From positions 1-7,116 of the forward strand of contig JADFHV010000110.1 in the NCBI GenBank assembly GCA_022566975.1: 7,116 bases of DNA. Reading direction: 5' to 3'. The translations under genes were made by a program, and so were the position numbers. This stretch comes from Chloroflexota bacterium (lineage in GTDB: Bacteria > Chloroflexota > Dehalococcoidia > SAR202 > UBA11138). Positions 1 through 6,394 of the stretch are shown here, piece by piece. Position 1 is the first letter of the stretch. Every line of letters starts with the position of its first letter. The notes under the pieces are model-generated. The model was not told the origin of the DNA, ran no database searches, and worked only from the letters and a program-made list of their open reading frames with translations.

Positions 1-1
1 C

Positions 2-3000
2 GAGCGCCGGGTCGCAGAGAAGATCCGCGATAAGTTTCCGGGGGCATATACATCGCTGTCCCACGAGGTCCTGCCTCAGATCAGGGAGTTCGACAGGCTC
101 AGCACCACCGTGGTGAACTCCTATGTGGGTCCCGCCGTGGGAGAGTACCTTACACGGCTCAAGGAGCGCCTGGCCTCGACGGCTCACGATCAAGACCTCC
201 TGGTCTTGCAGTCTAACGGAGGAGTGGCGCCGATAGAGGACACCGTCCGTCTGGCGGTGCGTTCCATCCTCTCGGGCCCGGCTGGGGGCGTGAGCGGAGC
301 GGCCTACTACGGCAGTCTCCTGGATGAGCCGAAGGTGATCGGCTTCGACATGGGAGGCACCAGCACCGATATCTCGCTCATCTCCAACGGCGTCCCCGAG
401 GTGACGATGGAGAGGTTCGAGGGCGGATGGAAGATCGCGGTGCCGATGATCGACATCCAGACGCTGGGCGCAGGAGGAGGTAGTATCGCGCGGGTGGACG
501 CCGGCGGCATTCTGCACGTGGGCCCTGAGAGCGCCGGCGCGGAGCCCGGCCCAGCCTCCTACGGCAAGGGAGGGACAGACCCGACGGTGACCGACGCAAG
601 CGTGGTACTGGGTTACCTGGATCCCGCGAACTTCCTGGGCGGGAAGGCACCGCTCGACAAGGCGCTGGCTGAACAGGCGGTCGAGCGAGATGTCGCAACA
701 CCCCTGGGACTGTCCACAGTCGAGGCCGCTCAGGGCATCCACGAAGTAGTGGCGACCAACGTGGCGGAGGGCATCCGTCTGAAGTCGGTCCAGCGTGGCG
801 TTGATCCACGACAGTTTGCCATCATCGCCTTCGGCGGGGCGTCCGGCCTCCACGCCGGCCGTGTGGCGCGGCAGCTCCAGATAGAGAGGGTGCGTATCCC
901 GCCGATGGCGCCGGTTCTCTCGGCTTTTGGAATGCTCTCCACCGACCTGCGCTATGACCTGTCCAGGTCCTATCCTGCCGGCCTGGAGGACGTCGACTTG
1001 ACCGCCGTCCGGTCTATCGTCGACGCCCTCGAGGGCCAGGGCAGGGAGAGGCTGGCCGCCCGTGCCGTCGCCGACGACGACATCGACGTGGAGGCGTCGG
1101 CCGACATGCGCTATCTCGATCAAGTATACGAGGTAAACGTACCCATTCCCGACCTCTCTCAAGAGGACCGCGCGGTCCGGGATGAGTGGGCGACAAACCT
1201 TCACAGGCGCTACGAGGAGCTGTACTCCTACAACCAGTCCGACCAGGAGGTACGGCTGGTCACGCTTCGGGTCACGGTGAGGGGACGCCTCCCCAAGAGC
1301 GCTCTCCCCGAGCGCAGGCCGCGACCCTCTTCATCGGACGCTCCCAAGGGAAGACGGGACGTGTTCCTGGGCGAGTGGAGAAGCGTACCCGTCTTCGCCC
1401 TGGATGACCTCTCTCCTGGGACAGAGGTCGAGGGACCGGCCATCCTGGAGTCCGATTTCACCACCGTACTGGTGGAGCCCGGCGACAGGGCGACCGTGGA
1501 CCGTTATGGCGGCCTCGAGATAGCGGTAGCCCTGGAGGAAGCCTTCCCACACGAGCGTTCGGGACAAGAGGGGCGCCCCGACCCCATAACACTGGCCGTC
1601 GTGGAGCACCGCCTGGAGTCGATAGCCCGAGAGATGATGGAGGTGATGCTCCGCACCTCGATGTCCCAGATCCTCAACTCGACCAGGGACTTCTCCACGG
1701 TGGTGCTCGACGCCGACTGCCAGCTTGTAGCCCAGGGCGAGGGTATCCCAGTCCACATCAGCGCGCTGCCCATCGCCGGGGCCGCAGTCCGCGACTACTT
1801 CGGCGACGAGATCGCCGACGGGGACCTGTACGCGCTGAACGATCCTTACTTCGGCGGCAGCCACCTGCCGGACATAACGGTGATCGCGCCGATCTTCTAC
1901 CAGGGCAAGCTGCTCTTCTACTCGGTCAACCGGGCCCATCACAGTGACGTCGGGGGAGCGACCCACGGTGGGTACAACCCGGCGGCCAGCGAGATATACC
2001 AGGAAGGCCTACGCATACCGCCGCTGAAGCTCTATGACCGGGGCGTGCCCAGGAGGGACCTGCTGCAGATGCTGGCCGCCAACGTCCGGCACCCCGAGAA
2101 CTTCCTCGGCGATCTCAACGCCCAGATCGGCTCCGTCAGAATTGCGGCCCGACGCATCAATACGCTCCTGGACAGCTACGGGCCGGACCTCCTGATGCGC
2201 TGCGTCCGCGACATCCTCAGCGCGACGGAGACGCAGATGCGGGGGTTCATCTCCGACTGGCCCGACGGGGTCTACCGGGGGGAGTCTCTCATCGACGACG
2301 ATGGCTTCGAGTCCAAGATGATTCCCATCAGGGCTACCGTGACGATAGAGGGAGACTCGATGACCATCGACCTGAGCGAGTCGAGCCCCCAGGTAACCGG
2401 GTTCATCAACAGCGCATACGCCAACACCCGGTCGCTGGCCCACGCGGCCATCATGTATCTGGCGCCATTCGACGTGCCCAAGAACGAGGGGTCGATGCGA
2501 CCGGTGACCGTTGTCGCGCCCAAGGGCCTGATCGTGAACGCTTTACCGCCGGCCCCCGTGTGCATGAGCACCAACCACTGCGCCGAGGAGATAATCGAGG
2601 CCGTGTTCAAGGCGTTGGCGCCCGCGTTGCCCGACGCGGTATCCGCAGGGTTCTCGCGCCGTCTGCGCTACGCCATCACCGGGACCGACCCCCGTAACGG
2701 ACGCAGGTTCATCTGGCACTTCTTCTTCGCCCGGGGCGGGGGCGGCGCAGCCGAGGGCTTCGACGGGTGGCCGAACGTCGGCGAGATCAACGTGGCAGGC
2801 GGGATCCGCAGCCCCAGCATCGAGGTGACGGAAGACCGTTTTCCATTCTACGTCCGGCGTCACGAGCTGAGGCCGGACTCAGCGGGCGACGGCACCTGGC
2901 GCGGGGGACTCGGCGCCATCTGCGACATGGTCTACGAAGGAGCGGACACCGCCCGGCTGAACACCGCCGGGGACGGTGTCGTGGTCCCGCCCTTCGGCCT

Positions 3001-3208
3001 GTTCGGCGGCCAGCCGGGTAAGCCCCACGTCTACTCGCTGATCTCCGACGGCGTCGAGCGCGTGCTCGGCTCCAAGGAGACAGGAGTCCTGGTCAAGCCG
3101 GGGGACCGAATCCTATGTCTGTCATCCGGAGGCGGTGGGTACGGCGACCCGGCCAAGCGCTCGGAGCAGGCCCGTCAGTGGGACAGGCGGAACGGGTACC
3201 AAAGCTGA
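2..3208 (+). CDS. Fused hydantoinase/oxoprolinase, HyuA-HyuB type (5' end missing)
   Basis: The frame is open from the left edge (first full codon at 2) to TGA at 3206-3208, giving 1068 residues. GTG at 110 is an internal valine, because homologous-looking HyuA sequence (SHEVLPQIREF) lies before it. Residues 1 to about 515 are the later part of a HyuA-type ATPase subunit: SGPAGGVSGA at 272-301 and the phosphate-binding GFDMGGTSTD at 341-370, typical of the actin-like ATPase fold. HyuB begins near residue 527 (DPITLAVVEHRL, base 1580) with no stop or new start between them. It carries NDPYFGGSHLPD (from 1838), NRAHHSDVGG (from 1928; likely metal-binding His/Asp) and the glycine-rich C-terminal GGGGYGDP. 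The family performs ATP-dependent opening of cyclic amides (hydantoins, 5-oxoproline) or related carboxylations. Fused proteins such as 5-oxoprolinase run to about 1,250-1,300 residues, so roughly 200 N-terminal residues are missing. The domain call is firm; the substrate is unknown. Confidence 0.94.
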   Translation, partial: ERRVAEKIRDKFPGAYTSLSHEVLPQIREFDRLSTTVVNSYVGPAVGEYLTRLKERLASTAHDQDLLVLQSNGGVAPIEDTVRLAVRSILSGPAGGVSGAAYYGSLLDEPKVIGFDMGGTSTDISLISNGVPEVTMERFEGGWKIAVPMIDIQTLGAGGGSIARVDAGGILHVGPESAGAEPGPASYGKGGTDPTVTDASVVLGYLDPANFLGGKAPLDKALAEQAVERDVATPLGLSTVEAAQGIHEVVATNVAEGIRLKSVQRGVDPRQFAIIAFGGASGLHAGRVARQLQIERVRIPPMAPVLSAFGMLSTDLRYDLSRSYPAGLEDVDLTAVRSIVDALEGQGRERLAARAVADDDIDVEASADMRYLDQVYEVNVPIPDLSQEDRAVRDEWATNLHRRYEELYSYNQSDQEVRLVTLRVTVRGRLPKSALPERRPRPSSSDAPKGRRDVFLGEWRSVPVFALDDLSPGTEVEGPAILESDFTTVLVEPGDRATVDRYGGLEIAVALEEAFPHERSGQEGRPDPITLAVVEHRLESIAREMMEVMLRTSMSQILNSTRDFSTVVLDADCQLVAQGEGIPVHISALPIAGAAVRDYFGDEIADGDLYALNDPYFGGSHLPDITVIAPIFYQGKLLFYSVNRAHHSDVGGATHGGYNPAASEIYQEGLRIPPLKLYDRGVPRRDLLQMLAANVRHPENFLGDLNAQIGSVRIAARRINTLLDSYGPDLLMRCVRDILSATETQMRGFISDWPDGVYRGESLIDDDGFESKMIPIRATVTIEGDSMTIDLSESSPQVTGFINSAYANTRSLAHAAIMYLAPFDVPKNEGSMRPVTVVAPKGLIVNALPPAPVCMSTNHCAEEIIEAVFKALAPALPDAVSAGFSRRLRYAITGTDPRNGRRFIWHFFFARGGGGAAEGFDGWPNVGEINVAGGIRSPSIEVTEDRFPFYVRRHELRPDSAGDGTWRGGLGAICDMVYEGADTARLNTAGDGVVVPPFGLFGGQPGKPHVYSLISDGVERVLGSKETGVLVKPGDRILCLSSGGGGYGDPAKRSEQARQWDRRNGYQS

Positions 3209-3270
3209 GGCTGCTGGCCGGAGCCCGTCTAGCCCTATGTCTCTGTTCCGCGCTGGGGCACAGGGCGGCC
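3209..3270. other. 62-bp convergent intergenic gap
   Basis: This is the gap between the stop of the HyuA-HyuB fusion and the stop of the sulfite-oxidase-like gene, which converge here. I see no hairpin with a T-run on either strand, so termination is probably Rho-dependent or lies inside the opposing gene. Confidence 0.6.
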
Positions 3271-4374
3271 TCAATGAGGTGGCACCTCCACCGCTATCGT
3301 GTGGATGCCGTTGTTGGCGTATCCGCGAAAGTTCCACCTGATGTTGGCCGGCTGCGTATTGCCGGCGGAGTCGGTGGCCCGCGCCATGAGAATGTAGTGT
3401 CCAGGCTTGGATACGTTCCATGGAAGCTCCCATTGGCGCCATGCCGTGCGGACGGAGGGGCCAACCAGACTGGCCTCCTGCCAGTCGCGTCCTCCGCTGG
3501 TGCTGGCCTCGATCCTGGCTATCTCCCCCTCGCCGGACCAGGCCGTGCCACGTACGGTGTACAGGCCGGGCTGGACCACCTCGCCGTGTCTGGGGCGGCT
3601 GATGAGGGACTTGACCCGCAGGGCCGTCACGGGCTGCCAGGAGTGTCGCTCCGTCTCCCCCTCATTGATGAATATGTAGCGCCGCTTCTGGAAGAAGCCC
3701 TGGTAAGGCTCCTTCAACACCTGGACGCGGGTCAGCCACTTTACAGAGGCCATGGCGTACCATCCGGGGACTATCAGCCGTACAGGATAGCCGTGGGCGG
3801 GTTGAAGGGGCTCACCGTTCATCTCATAGGCCAGGATGGTATCGGCGTCCAAGGCGACTTCCATAGGCAGGCTGCGTGCATAGCCTAGCTGTATGGTCTC
3901 GCCCTCTTCCTCTTCCTCGCCAACGTCGACCCCCTCAAAGAGTACCTCCTTGGCTGTCTCCTGCAATATCTCCCGAGACAGCAGGTCAGAGACGGAAACG
4001 CCCTTCCACCTGGCGTTACCCACGGCGCCATGGCGAAAGCGGACCCCCTCGGCCGGAGGCGTTACGTACGACCTGCTGTTGCCGGCACACTCGAGGGTAG
4101 CCGCAACCTCTTTGCTGGGCATCGCCAGCAGCTCTTCATAGCCGATGGCAAAGGGCGAGTGGACCGCACCCCCTACCCTCAAGCGGTACCCCGAGACATC
4201 CAGGACCGGTGGCTTTGAAAAGTGGCTGCGTGTATAGAATAGTTCGACGGGAGTGATCCACGTGTTCAGGGAAGGTAGGGAGGTCTCGGTACACAAAGGG
4301 TCTTCGGATGCGACAAGGACCCCAGGGGACTCGGCGGCATTGGATTCCTTGGTATTAATGTGGTCCTCCTGCAC
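3271..4374 (-). CDS. Sulfite-oxidase-family molybdopterin oxidoreductase
   Basis: This 367-residue protein matches the Moco domain plus C-terminal dimerisation domain of the sulfite oxidase family. Visible motifs are FYTRSHF (Arg49), ECAGNSR with the probable molybdenum ligand Cys96 and Arg101, AYEMNGEPL (182-190), HGYPVR (His194, Arg199), VKWL (Lys212) and YQGF (Tyr224). By eye, Arg49, Cys96, Arg101, His194, Arg199 and Tyr224 line up with active-site residues of vertebrate sulfite oxidase. Residues from about 228 to the end form the Ig-like dimerisation domain. There is no cytochrome b5 domain, Tat or Sec signal, or membrane segment, so it is probably cytoplasmic. An acidic run (GEEEEEGE, 152-159) sits in a loop. 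The GTG at 4374-4372 is the longest possible start; an in-frame stop lies at 4389-4387. A perfect AGGAGG at 4370-4365 instead points to a start at codon 6 (ATT, 4359-4357). It lies 40 bp downstream of the DadA-like gene and is probably in the same operon. Sulfite is the likely substrate, but this soluble prokaryotic branch is not well defined. Confidence 0.9.
   Translation of the reverse strand: MQEDHINTKESNAAESPGVLVASEDPLCTETSLPSLNTWITPVELFYTRSHFSKPPVLDVSGYRLRVGGAVHSPFAIGYEELLAMPSKEVAATLECAGNSRSYVTPPAEGVRFRHGAVGNARWKGVSVSDLLSREILQETAKEVLFEGVDVGEEEEEGETIQLGYARSLPMEVALDADTILAYEMNGEPLQPAHGYPVRLIVPGWYAMASVKWLTRVQVLKEPYQGFFQKRRYIFINEGETERHSWQPVTALRVKSLISRPRHGEVVQPGLYTVRGTAWSGEGEIARIEASTSGGRDWQEASLVGPSVRTAWRQWELPWNVSKPGHYILMARATDSAGNTQPANIRWNFRGYANNGIHTIAVEVPPH
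4365..4370 (-). promoter_or_regulatory. Perfect Shine-Dalgarno inside the annotated start region of the sulfite-oxidase-like gene
   Basis: AGGAGG on the minus strand covers the end of codon 2 and codon 3 of the longest reading frame. It is followed after five bases (ACCAC) by ATT at 4359-4357, in frame. The upstream GTG has only a weak AGGG about ten bases before it. The site therefore favours initiation at the rare ATT codon, or it is a coincidence in coding sequence. Confidence 0.4.
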
Positions 4375-4414
4375 TGGCAGCGTTCCCTATGAATACCATA
4401 TCTGACGCCTCGCC

Positions 4415-5665
4415 TCACTGGAAGCGCATCGGACTGAATGGCGCCAGGTCGACGAGCGGCTCCTGCTCTGTGGCGAGCTGTGACACCAGCTTGCCTGTTA
4501 CTGAGCCGAGGGTCACCCCGGTCATTGAGTGGCCCGTGGCCACTATGAGGTTGGAGGGCCGGTCTACAGTCCCTATGATCGGCAGGTTGTCGGGGGTGAG
4601 AGGCCTCATCCCGCACCAGACGGTCTCCCGCGAGGCGCTGAGGTCCGTGGCCAGATACCGGTGCCCGGCGCGGCGTATCGCCTCGACCCTGCGCGGGTCG
4701 ATATCGGTGTTGAGACCGGAGAGCTCCAATGTCCCGGCGAACCGCAGTGCCGGGCCCATCGGAGTGACCCCTACCCTGGCCTCGGCGAGCATTACCGGCA
4801 TTGAAGGAGGACTCACCGGCTCGTCGAAGGTGATGCTATACCCCTTGGCGGGTTGGACCGGCAGGTTGAGCTTCAGTGCGCGCGCCACGCCGGGAGACCA
4901 TGCGCCGGTGGCTAGGACTACCTGCCGGGCACGGTAGTCCCCTTTGTCGGTCTTGACCGAGACGATCGTATCGCCGGCCAGCTCGAATCCCAGCACCTCG
5001 GTCCCGGTATGTATTACCCCTCCCCGGGCGTCGAAGCGGGCTGCCAGGCCACGGACCAGGTCGTCCGGCTTCAGATGTGCGTCGCCGTCGTGATAGATGC
5101 CTCCCGCGATGTCGGACCGAACGGCGGGCTCCATCTCCTTCACCTGCGCCGAGTCCAGCTCCTGGCTTGAGATGCCGTGCTCCCGAAGTAGGTGGGCCTC
5201 TTCAGCGCCGTCTTCAAGCCCCCGTTCGGTGGTGTACAGGGCGATGAGTCCCTTCCGCTCGTAGTAGCAGTCCAGCTCCTCCCTCGTAATGAGCTCTTCA
5301 TACAGGTCGACGCTGGCCCGACTCAGCTCGCATACCACCGACAGTGATTCGCGTACGGTGCGCTCGTTGGCGGCGGCGCGAAACCGCCAGAGCCAGGCGA
5401 TAAGCTCGAGGCTGGGCCGAGGCTTGATGTAGAAGGGGCTCTCCCGGCGGAGCATCCACTTCAGCCCGTTCAATACCGCGCCGGGCCGGGCCAGCGGAAT
5501 GCTGTGGCTGGGGACGAGCCATCCGGCGTTGCCGTACGAGCTTCCGCTGCAGATCTCGCCTTTCTCCAGGAGGACGACCCGCCGTCCCTCCTGCTGTAGA
5601 TAGTATGCCGCGCAAACGCCGATCACCCCACCGCCGATCACCAGTACGTCCGCTCGCTGGGCCAT
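4415..5665 (-). CDS. FAD-dependent D-amino-acid dehydrogenase-like (DadA/DAO family)
   Basis: This 416-residue flavoprotein begins with the FAD-binding Rossmann motif GGGVIG (11-16) and the ribose-binding Glu34 (VLLEKG). SGSSYGNAG (40-48) follows, in the position typical of DadA proteins. LATGAWS (251-257) and the C-terminal GMRPLTPDNLPIIG (352-365) with GHSMTGVTLG (378-387) complete the DAO fold. The length fits DadA (about 430 residues). DadA-type enzymes oxidatively deaminate D-amino acids to 2-oxo acids and ammonia and pass electrons to the respiratory chain; relatives act on sarcosine, glycine or hydroxyproline. The ATG at 5665-5663 is well supported by AGGGGA six bases upstream. It is the first gene of a probable two-gene leftward operon with the sulfite-oxidase-like gene. 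Whether the substrate is truly a D-amino acid cannot be settled from the sequence. Confidence 0.91.
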   Translation of the reverse strand: MAQRADVLVIGGGVIGVCAAYYLQQEGRRVVLLEKGEICSGSSYGNAGWLVPSHSIPLARPGAVLNGLKWMLRRESPFYIKPRPSLELIAWLWRFRAAANERTVRESLSVVCELSRASVDLYEELITREELDCYYERKGLIALYTTERGLEDGAEEAHLLREHGISSQELDSAQVKEMEPAVRSDIAGGIYHDGDAHLKPDDLVRGLAARFDARGGVIHTGTEVLGFELAGDTIVSVKTDKGDYRARQVVLATGAWSPGVARALKLNLPVQPAKGYSITFDEPVSPPSMPVMLAEARVGVTPMGPALRFAGTLELSGLNTDIDPRRVEAIRRAGHRYLATDLSASRETVWCGMRPLTPDNLPIIGTVDRPSNLIVATGHSMTGVTLGSVTGKLVSQLATEQEPLVDLAPFSPMRFQ

Positions 5666-5671
5666 TAACTT

Positions 5672-5677
5672 TCCCCT
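5672..5677 (-). promoter_or_regulatory. Ribosome binding site of the DadA-like gene
   Basis: On the minus strand, AGGGGA lies six bases before the ATG at 5665-5663. It fixes that ATG as the start. Confidence 0.6.
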
Positions 5678-5690
5678 GAGTAACTATCTC

Positions 5691-5707
5691 AAAAAGGCAG
5701 ATGCCTT
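5691..5707 (-). terminator. Small hairpin plus T-run in the leader of the DadA-like gene
   Basis: On the minus strand AAGGC-ATCT-GCCTT runs directly into TTT, giving a 5-bp stem, 4-base loop and short U-tract. It ends about 25 bases before the ATG at 5665. It could stop transcripts arriving from the repeat region, or act as a weak attenuator. The stem is short, so it may be chance. Confidence 0.25.
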
Positions 5708-5791
5708 GTTCCCTCCCGTCCACCCTAAGGGGATTTTGCTACTGGGGCACATCCCTTCGACGATGCTCAGGGCAGGCCCCCAGGCCCTCTG

Positions 5792-5826
5792 CCAGAGTCC
5801 CGACTATTCGGGACTCTGGACTCCCC
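5792..5826. repeat. 35-bp hairpin repeat, copy 1
   Basis: CCAGAGTCCCGA (5792-5803) and TCGGGACTCTGG (5808-5819) form a perfect 12-bp stem with loop CTAT, followed by ACTCCCC. An almost identical copy lies 182 bp downstream. No T-run follows on either strand, so it is a repeat unit rather than a standard terminator. Confidence 0.85.
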
Positions 5827-5890
5827 AAAAGGATTCTGAGATAGCTTCTAGAGTCTGCCGTGAAGTACGTCTACCTTAGCATTAACCCGA

Positions 5891-5935
5891 GGTGGGCTTC
5901 TCGACATCCCAAAGACCACGGTCCCTTTGCCCACC
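5891..5935. repeat. Stem-bulge-stem dyad
   Basis: GGTGGG (5891-5896) pairs with CCCACC (5930-5935), and CAAAG (5910-5914) pairs with CTTTG (5925-5929) directly inside it. A 12-base bulge lies on the left side, and an ACC/GGT pair can extend the inner stem. Given its setting it is probably a decayed repeat arm; a structured RNA is possible but unsupported by any promoter. Confidence 0.3.
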
Positions 5936-5973
5936 CGCCCGCCCTGACTAGTGGGGATGTCCCCAGACCCCTA

Positions 5974-6008
5974 CCAGAGTCCCGACTATTCGGGGCTCTG
6001 GACTCCCC
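5974..6008. repeat. 35-bp hairpin repeat, copy 2
   Basis: This is the same unit as at 5792-5826 with one difference (G at 5995 instead of A at 5813). The change turns an A-T pair into a G-U wobble in the plus-strand RNA, so the stem (5974-5985 with 5990-6001) is kept. The bases just upstream (CCCCAGACCCCTA against CCCCAGGCCCTCTG) are also related, so the repeated unit is probably longer than 35 bp. Confidence 0.85.
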
Positions 6009-6042
6009 CCTATACCTTACGTCGTCAGCAGAGACGCCTGAG

Positions 6043-6266
6043 GACTAGTGGTCAGTCACGCGTGATTTAATCGATGTCATTCTGAACCCTTCGCTTTGCT
6101 CAGGATAAACTCCGCGAAGAATCTAAGGAGGTCGGAATATTGCGGGACGTAGCTTGAGCAGGCAACGGCCCTAGATTCTTCGTCGTCCCGACGTGTCGGG
6201 ACTCAGAATGACAGGCGGGGCAGTATCTTCTCGAATCATCGGAACAGGTGTGACTGACCACTAGTC
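6043..6266. mobile_element. MITE-like foldback element with 17-bp terminal inverted repeats
   Basis: The ends are perfect inverted repeats: GACTAGTGGTCAGTCAC (6043-6059) and GTGACTGACCACTAGTC (6250-6266). Two more perfect 11-bp inverted pairs are nested inside. These are TGTCATTCTGA (6075-6085) with its complement at 6203-6213, and CGAAGAATCTA (6115-6125) with its complement at 6172-6182. An extra hairpin, GTCCCGAC/GTCGGGAC, lies at 6185-6202. There is no transposase or coding potential, so any movement would need an enzyme from elsewhere. CTAG is present at both ends (6045-6048, 6261-6264). The true element may therefore be shorter and flanked by a CTAG or TA target duplication; beyond the 17-mers I see no clear duplication. 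Its inner CATTCTGA...GAAGAATCT sequence resembles interspersed repeats I associate with Chloroflexota genomes (from memory). Confidence 0.7.
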
Positions 6267-6311
6267 GCATCGACGCCGCTATGAAGTCCTGAGCGGTGGG
6301 TGCTGCCTTAC

Positions 6312-6331
6312 GGGGGTCCGGTTTGACCCCC
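6312..6331. promoter_or_regulatory. Inverted repeat over the -35 box (candidate operator)
   Basis: GGGGGTC (6312-6318) and GACCCCC (6325-6331) are perfect 7-bp inverted halves separated by 6 bp. The right half overlaps the -35 hexamer TTGACC. A 20-bp dyad in this position suits a dimeric repressor that blocks RNA polymerase. GACCCC occurs again at 6374-6379 in the leader. No T-run follows, so it is not an obvious terminator. The regulator is unknown and the reading is inferred. Confidence 0.4.
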
Positions 6332-6351
6332 CGGCAGGGCCTATCTATAAT
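6323..6351 (+). promoter_or_regulatory. Sigma70-type promoter for the PYROXD2-like gene
   Basis: TTGACC at 6323-6328 is a -35 box with five of six consensus bases, and TATAAT at 6346-6351 is a perfect -10 box. The spacer is the optimal 17 bp. Transcription would begin near 6358, leaving a leader of about 37 bases before the ATG at 6395. The -10 stands out because the surrounding DNA is GC-rich. This is the clearest promoter in the window. Confidence 0.8.
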
Positions 6352-6394
6352 CGCGTCATTACGGCACTCAGCCGACCCCTGGGGGCAAAGACTC

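Larger units (their letters stand above)
5742..5966. repeat. Inverted pair CTGGGG(C)ACATCCC bounding copy 1 of the hairpin repeat
   Basis: CTGGGGCACATCCC at 5742-5755 matches, apart from one extra base, the reverse complement of GGGGATGTCCCCAG at 5953-5966. The enclosed span is 225 bp, about the size of the MITE-like element at 6043-6266, and contains hairpin copy 1. It may be a second, more decayed foldback element. The right part of the pair is itself nearly palindromic, which weakens the case. Confidence 0.35.
5666..6394. other. 729-bp repeat-rich divergent intergenic region
   Basis: No convincing gene lies here. The other gaps in the window are 40 and 62 bp, so this one is unusually long. 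From left to right it holds the leader of the DadA-like gene with a small hairpin (5691-5707) and a CCCTTCGACGATGCTCAGG module (5753-5771). Next come two copies of a 35-bp hairpin repeat and a stem-bulge-stem dyad at 5891-5935. A 224-bp MITE-like element (6043-6266) and the promoter with its dyad follow. Only about 130 bp next to the right-hand gene and about 75 bp next to the left-hand gene look like ordinary upstream sequence. Confidence 0.75.

Noticed and set aside
1331..1966. 211-residue minus-strand reading frame
   Set aside because: It is fully antisense to the well-supported HyuA-HyuB fusion and shows no family motif.
3115..3888. 257-residue plus-strand reading frame
   Set aside because: It runs from inside the end of the HyuA-HyuB gene and then antisense through the sulfite-oxidase-like gene. 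No recognisable motif; a shadow frame of GC-rich coding DNA.
5666..5693. Promoter-like TTGAGA-17 bp-GTTAAT on the minus strand before the DadA-like gene
   Set aside because: The -10 candidate overlaps the ATG itself, so transcription would start inside the gene and lose the good ribosome site.
5792..5819. Perfect hairpin as a Rho-independent terminator
   Set aside because: No T-run follows on either strand, and a near-copy lies 182 bp away between divergent genes where no transcript needs ending.
5792..6008. Two spaced repeats as a mini CRISPR array
   Set aside because: Only two units, 182 bp apart. They are strong 12-bp-stem palindromes with related sequence between them, and no cas genes are present.
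5860..6048. 62-residue plus-strand reading frame starting with GTG
   Set aside because: It reads through hairpin repeat copy 2 and ends at the edge of the MITE-like element. It has no convincing ribosome site and low-complexity, proline-rich composition, so it is unlikely to be a gene.
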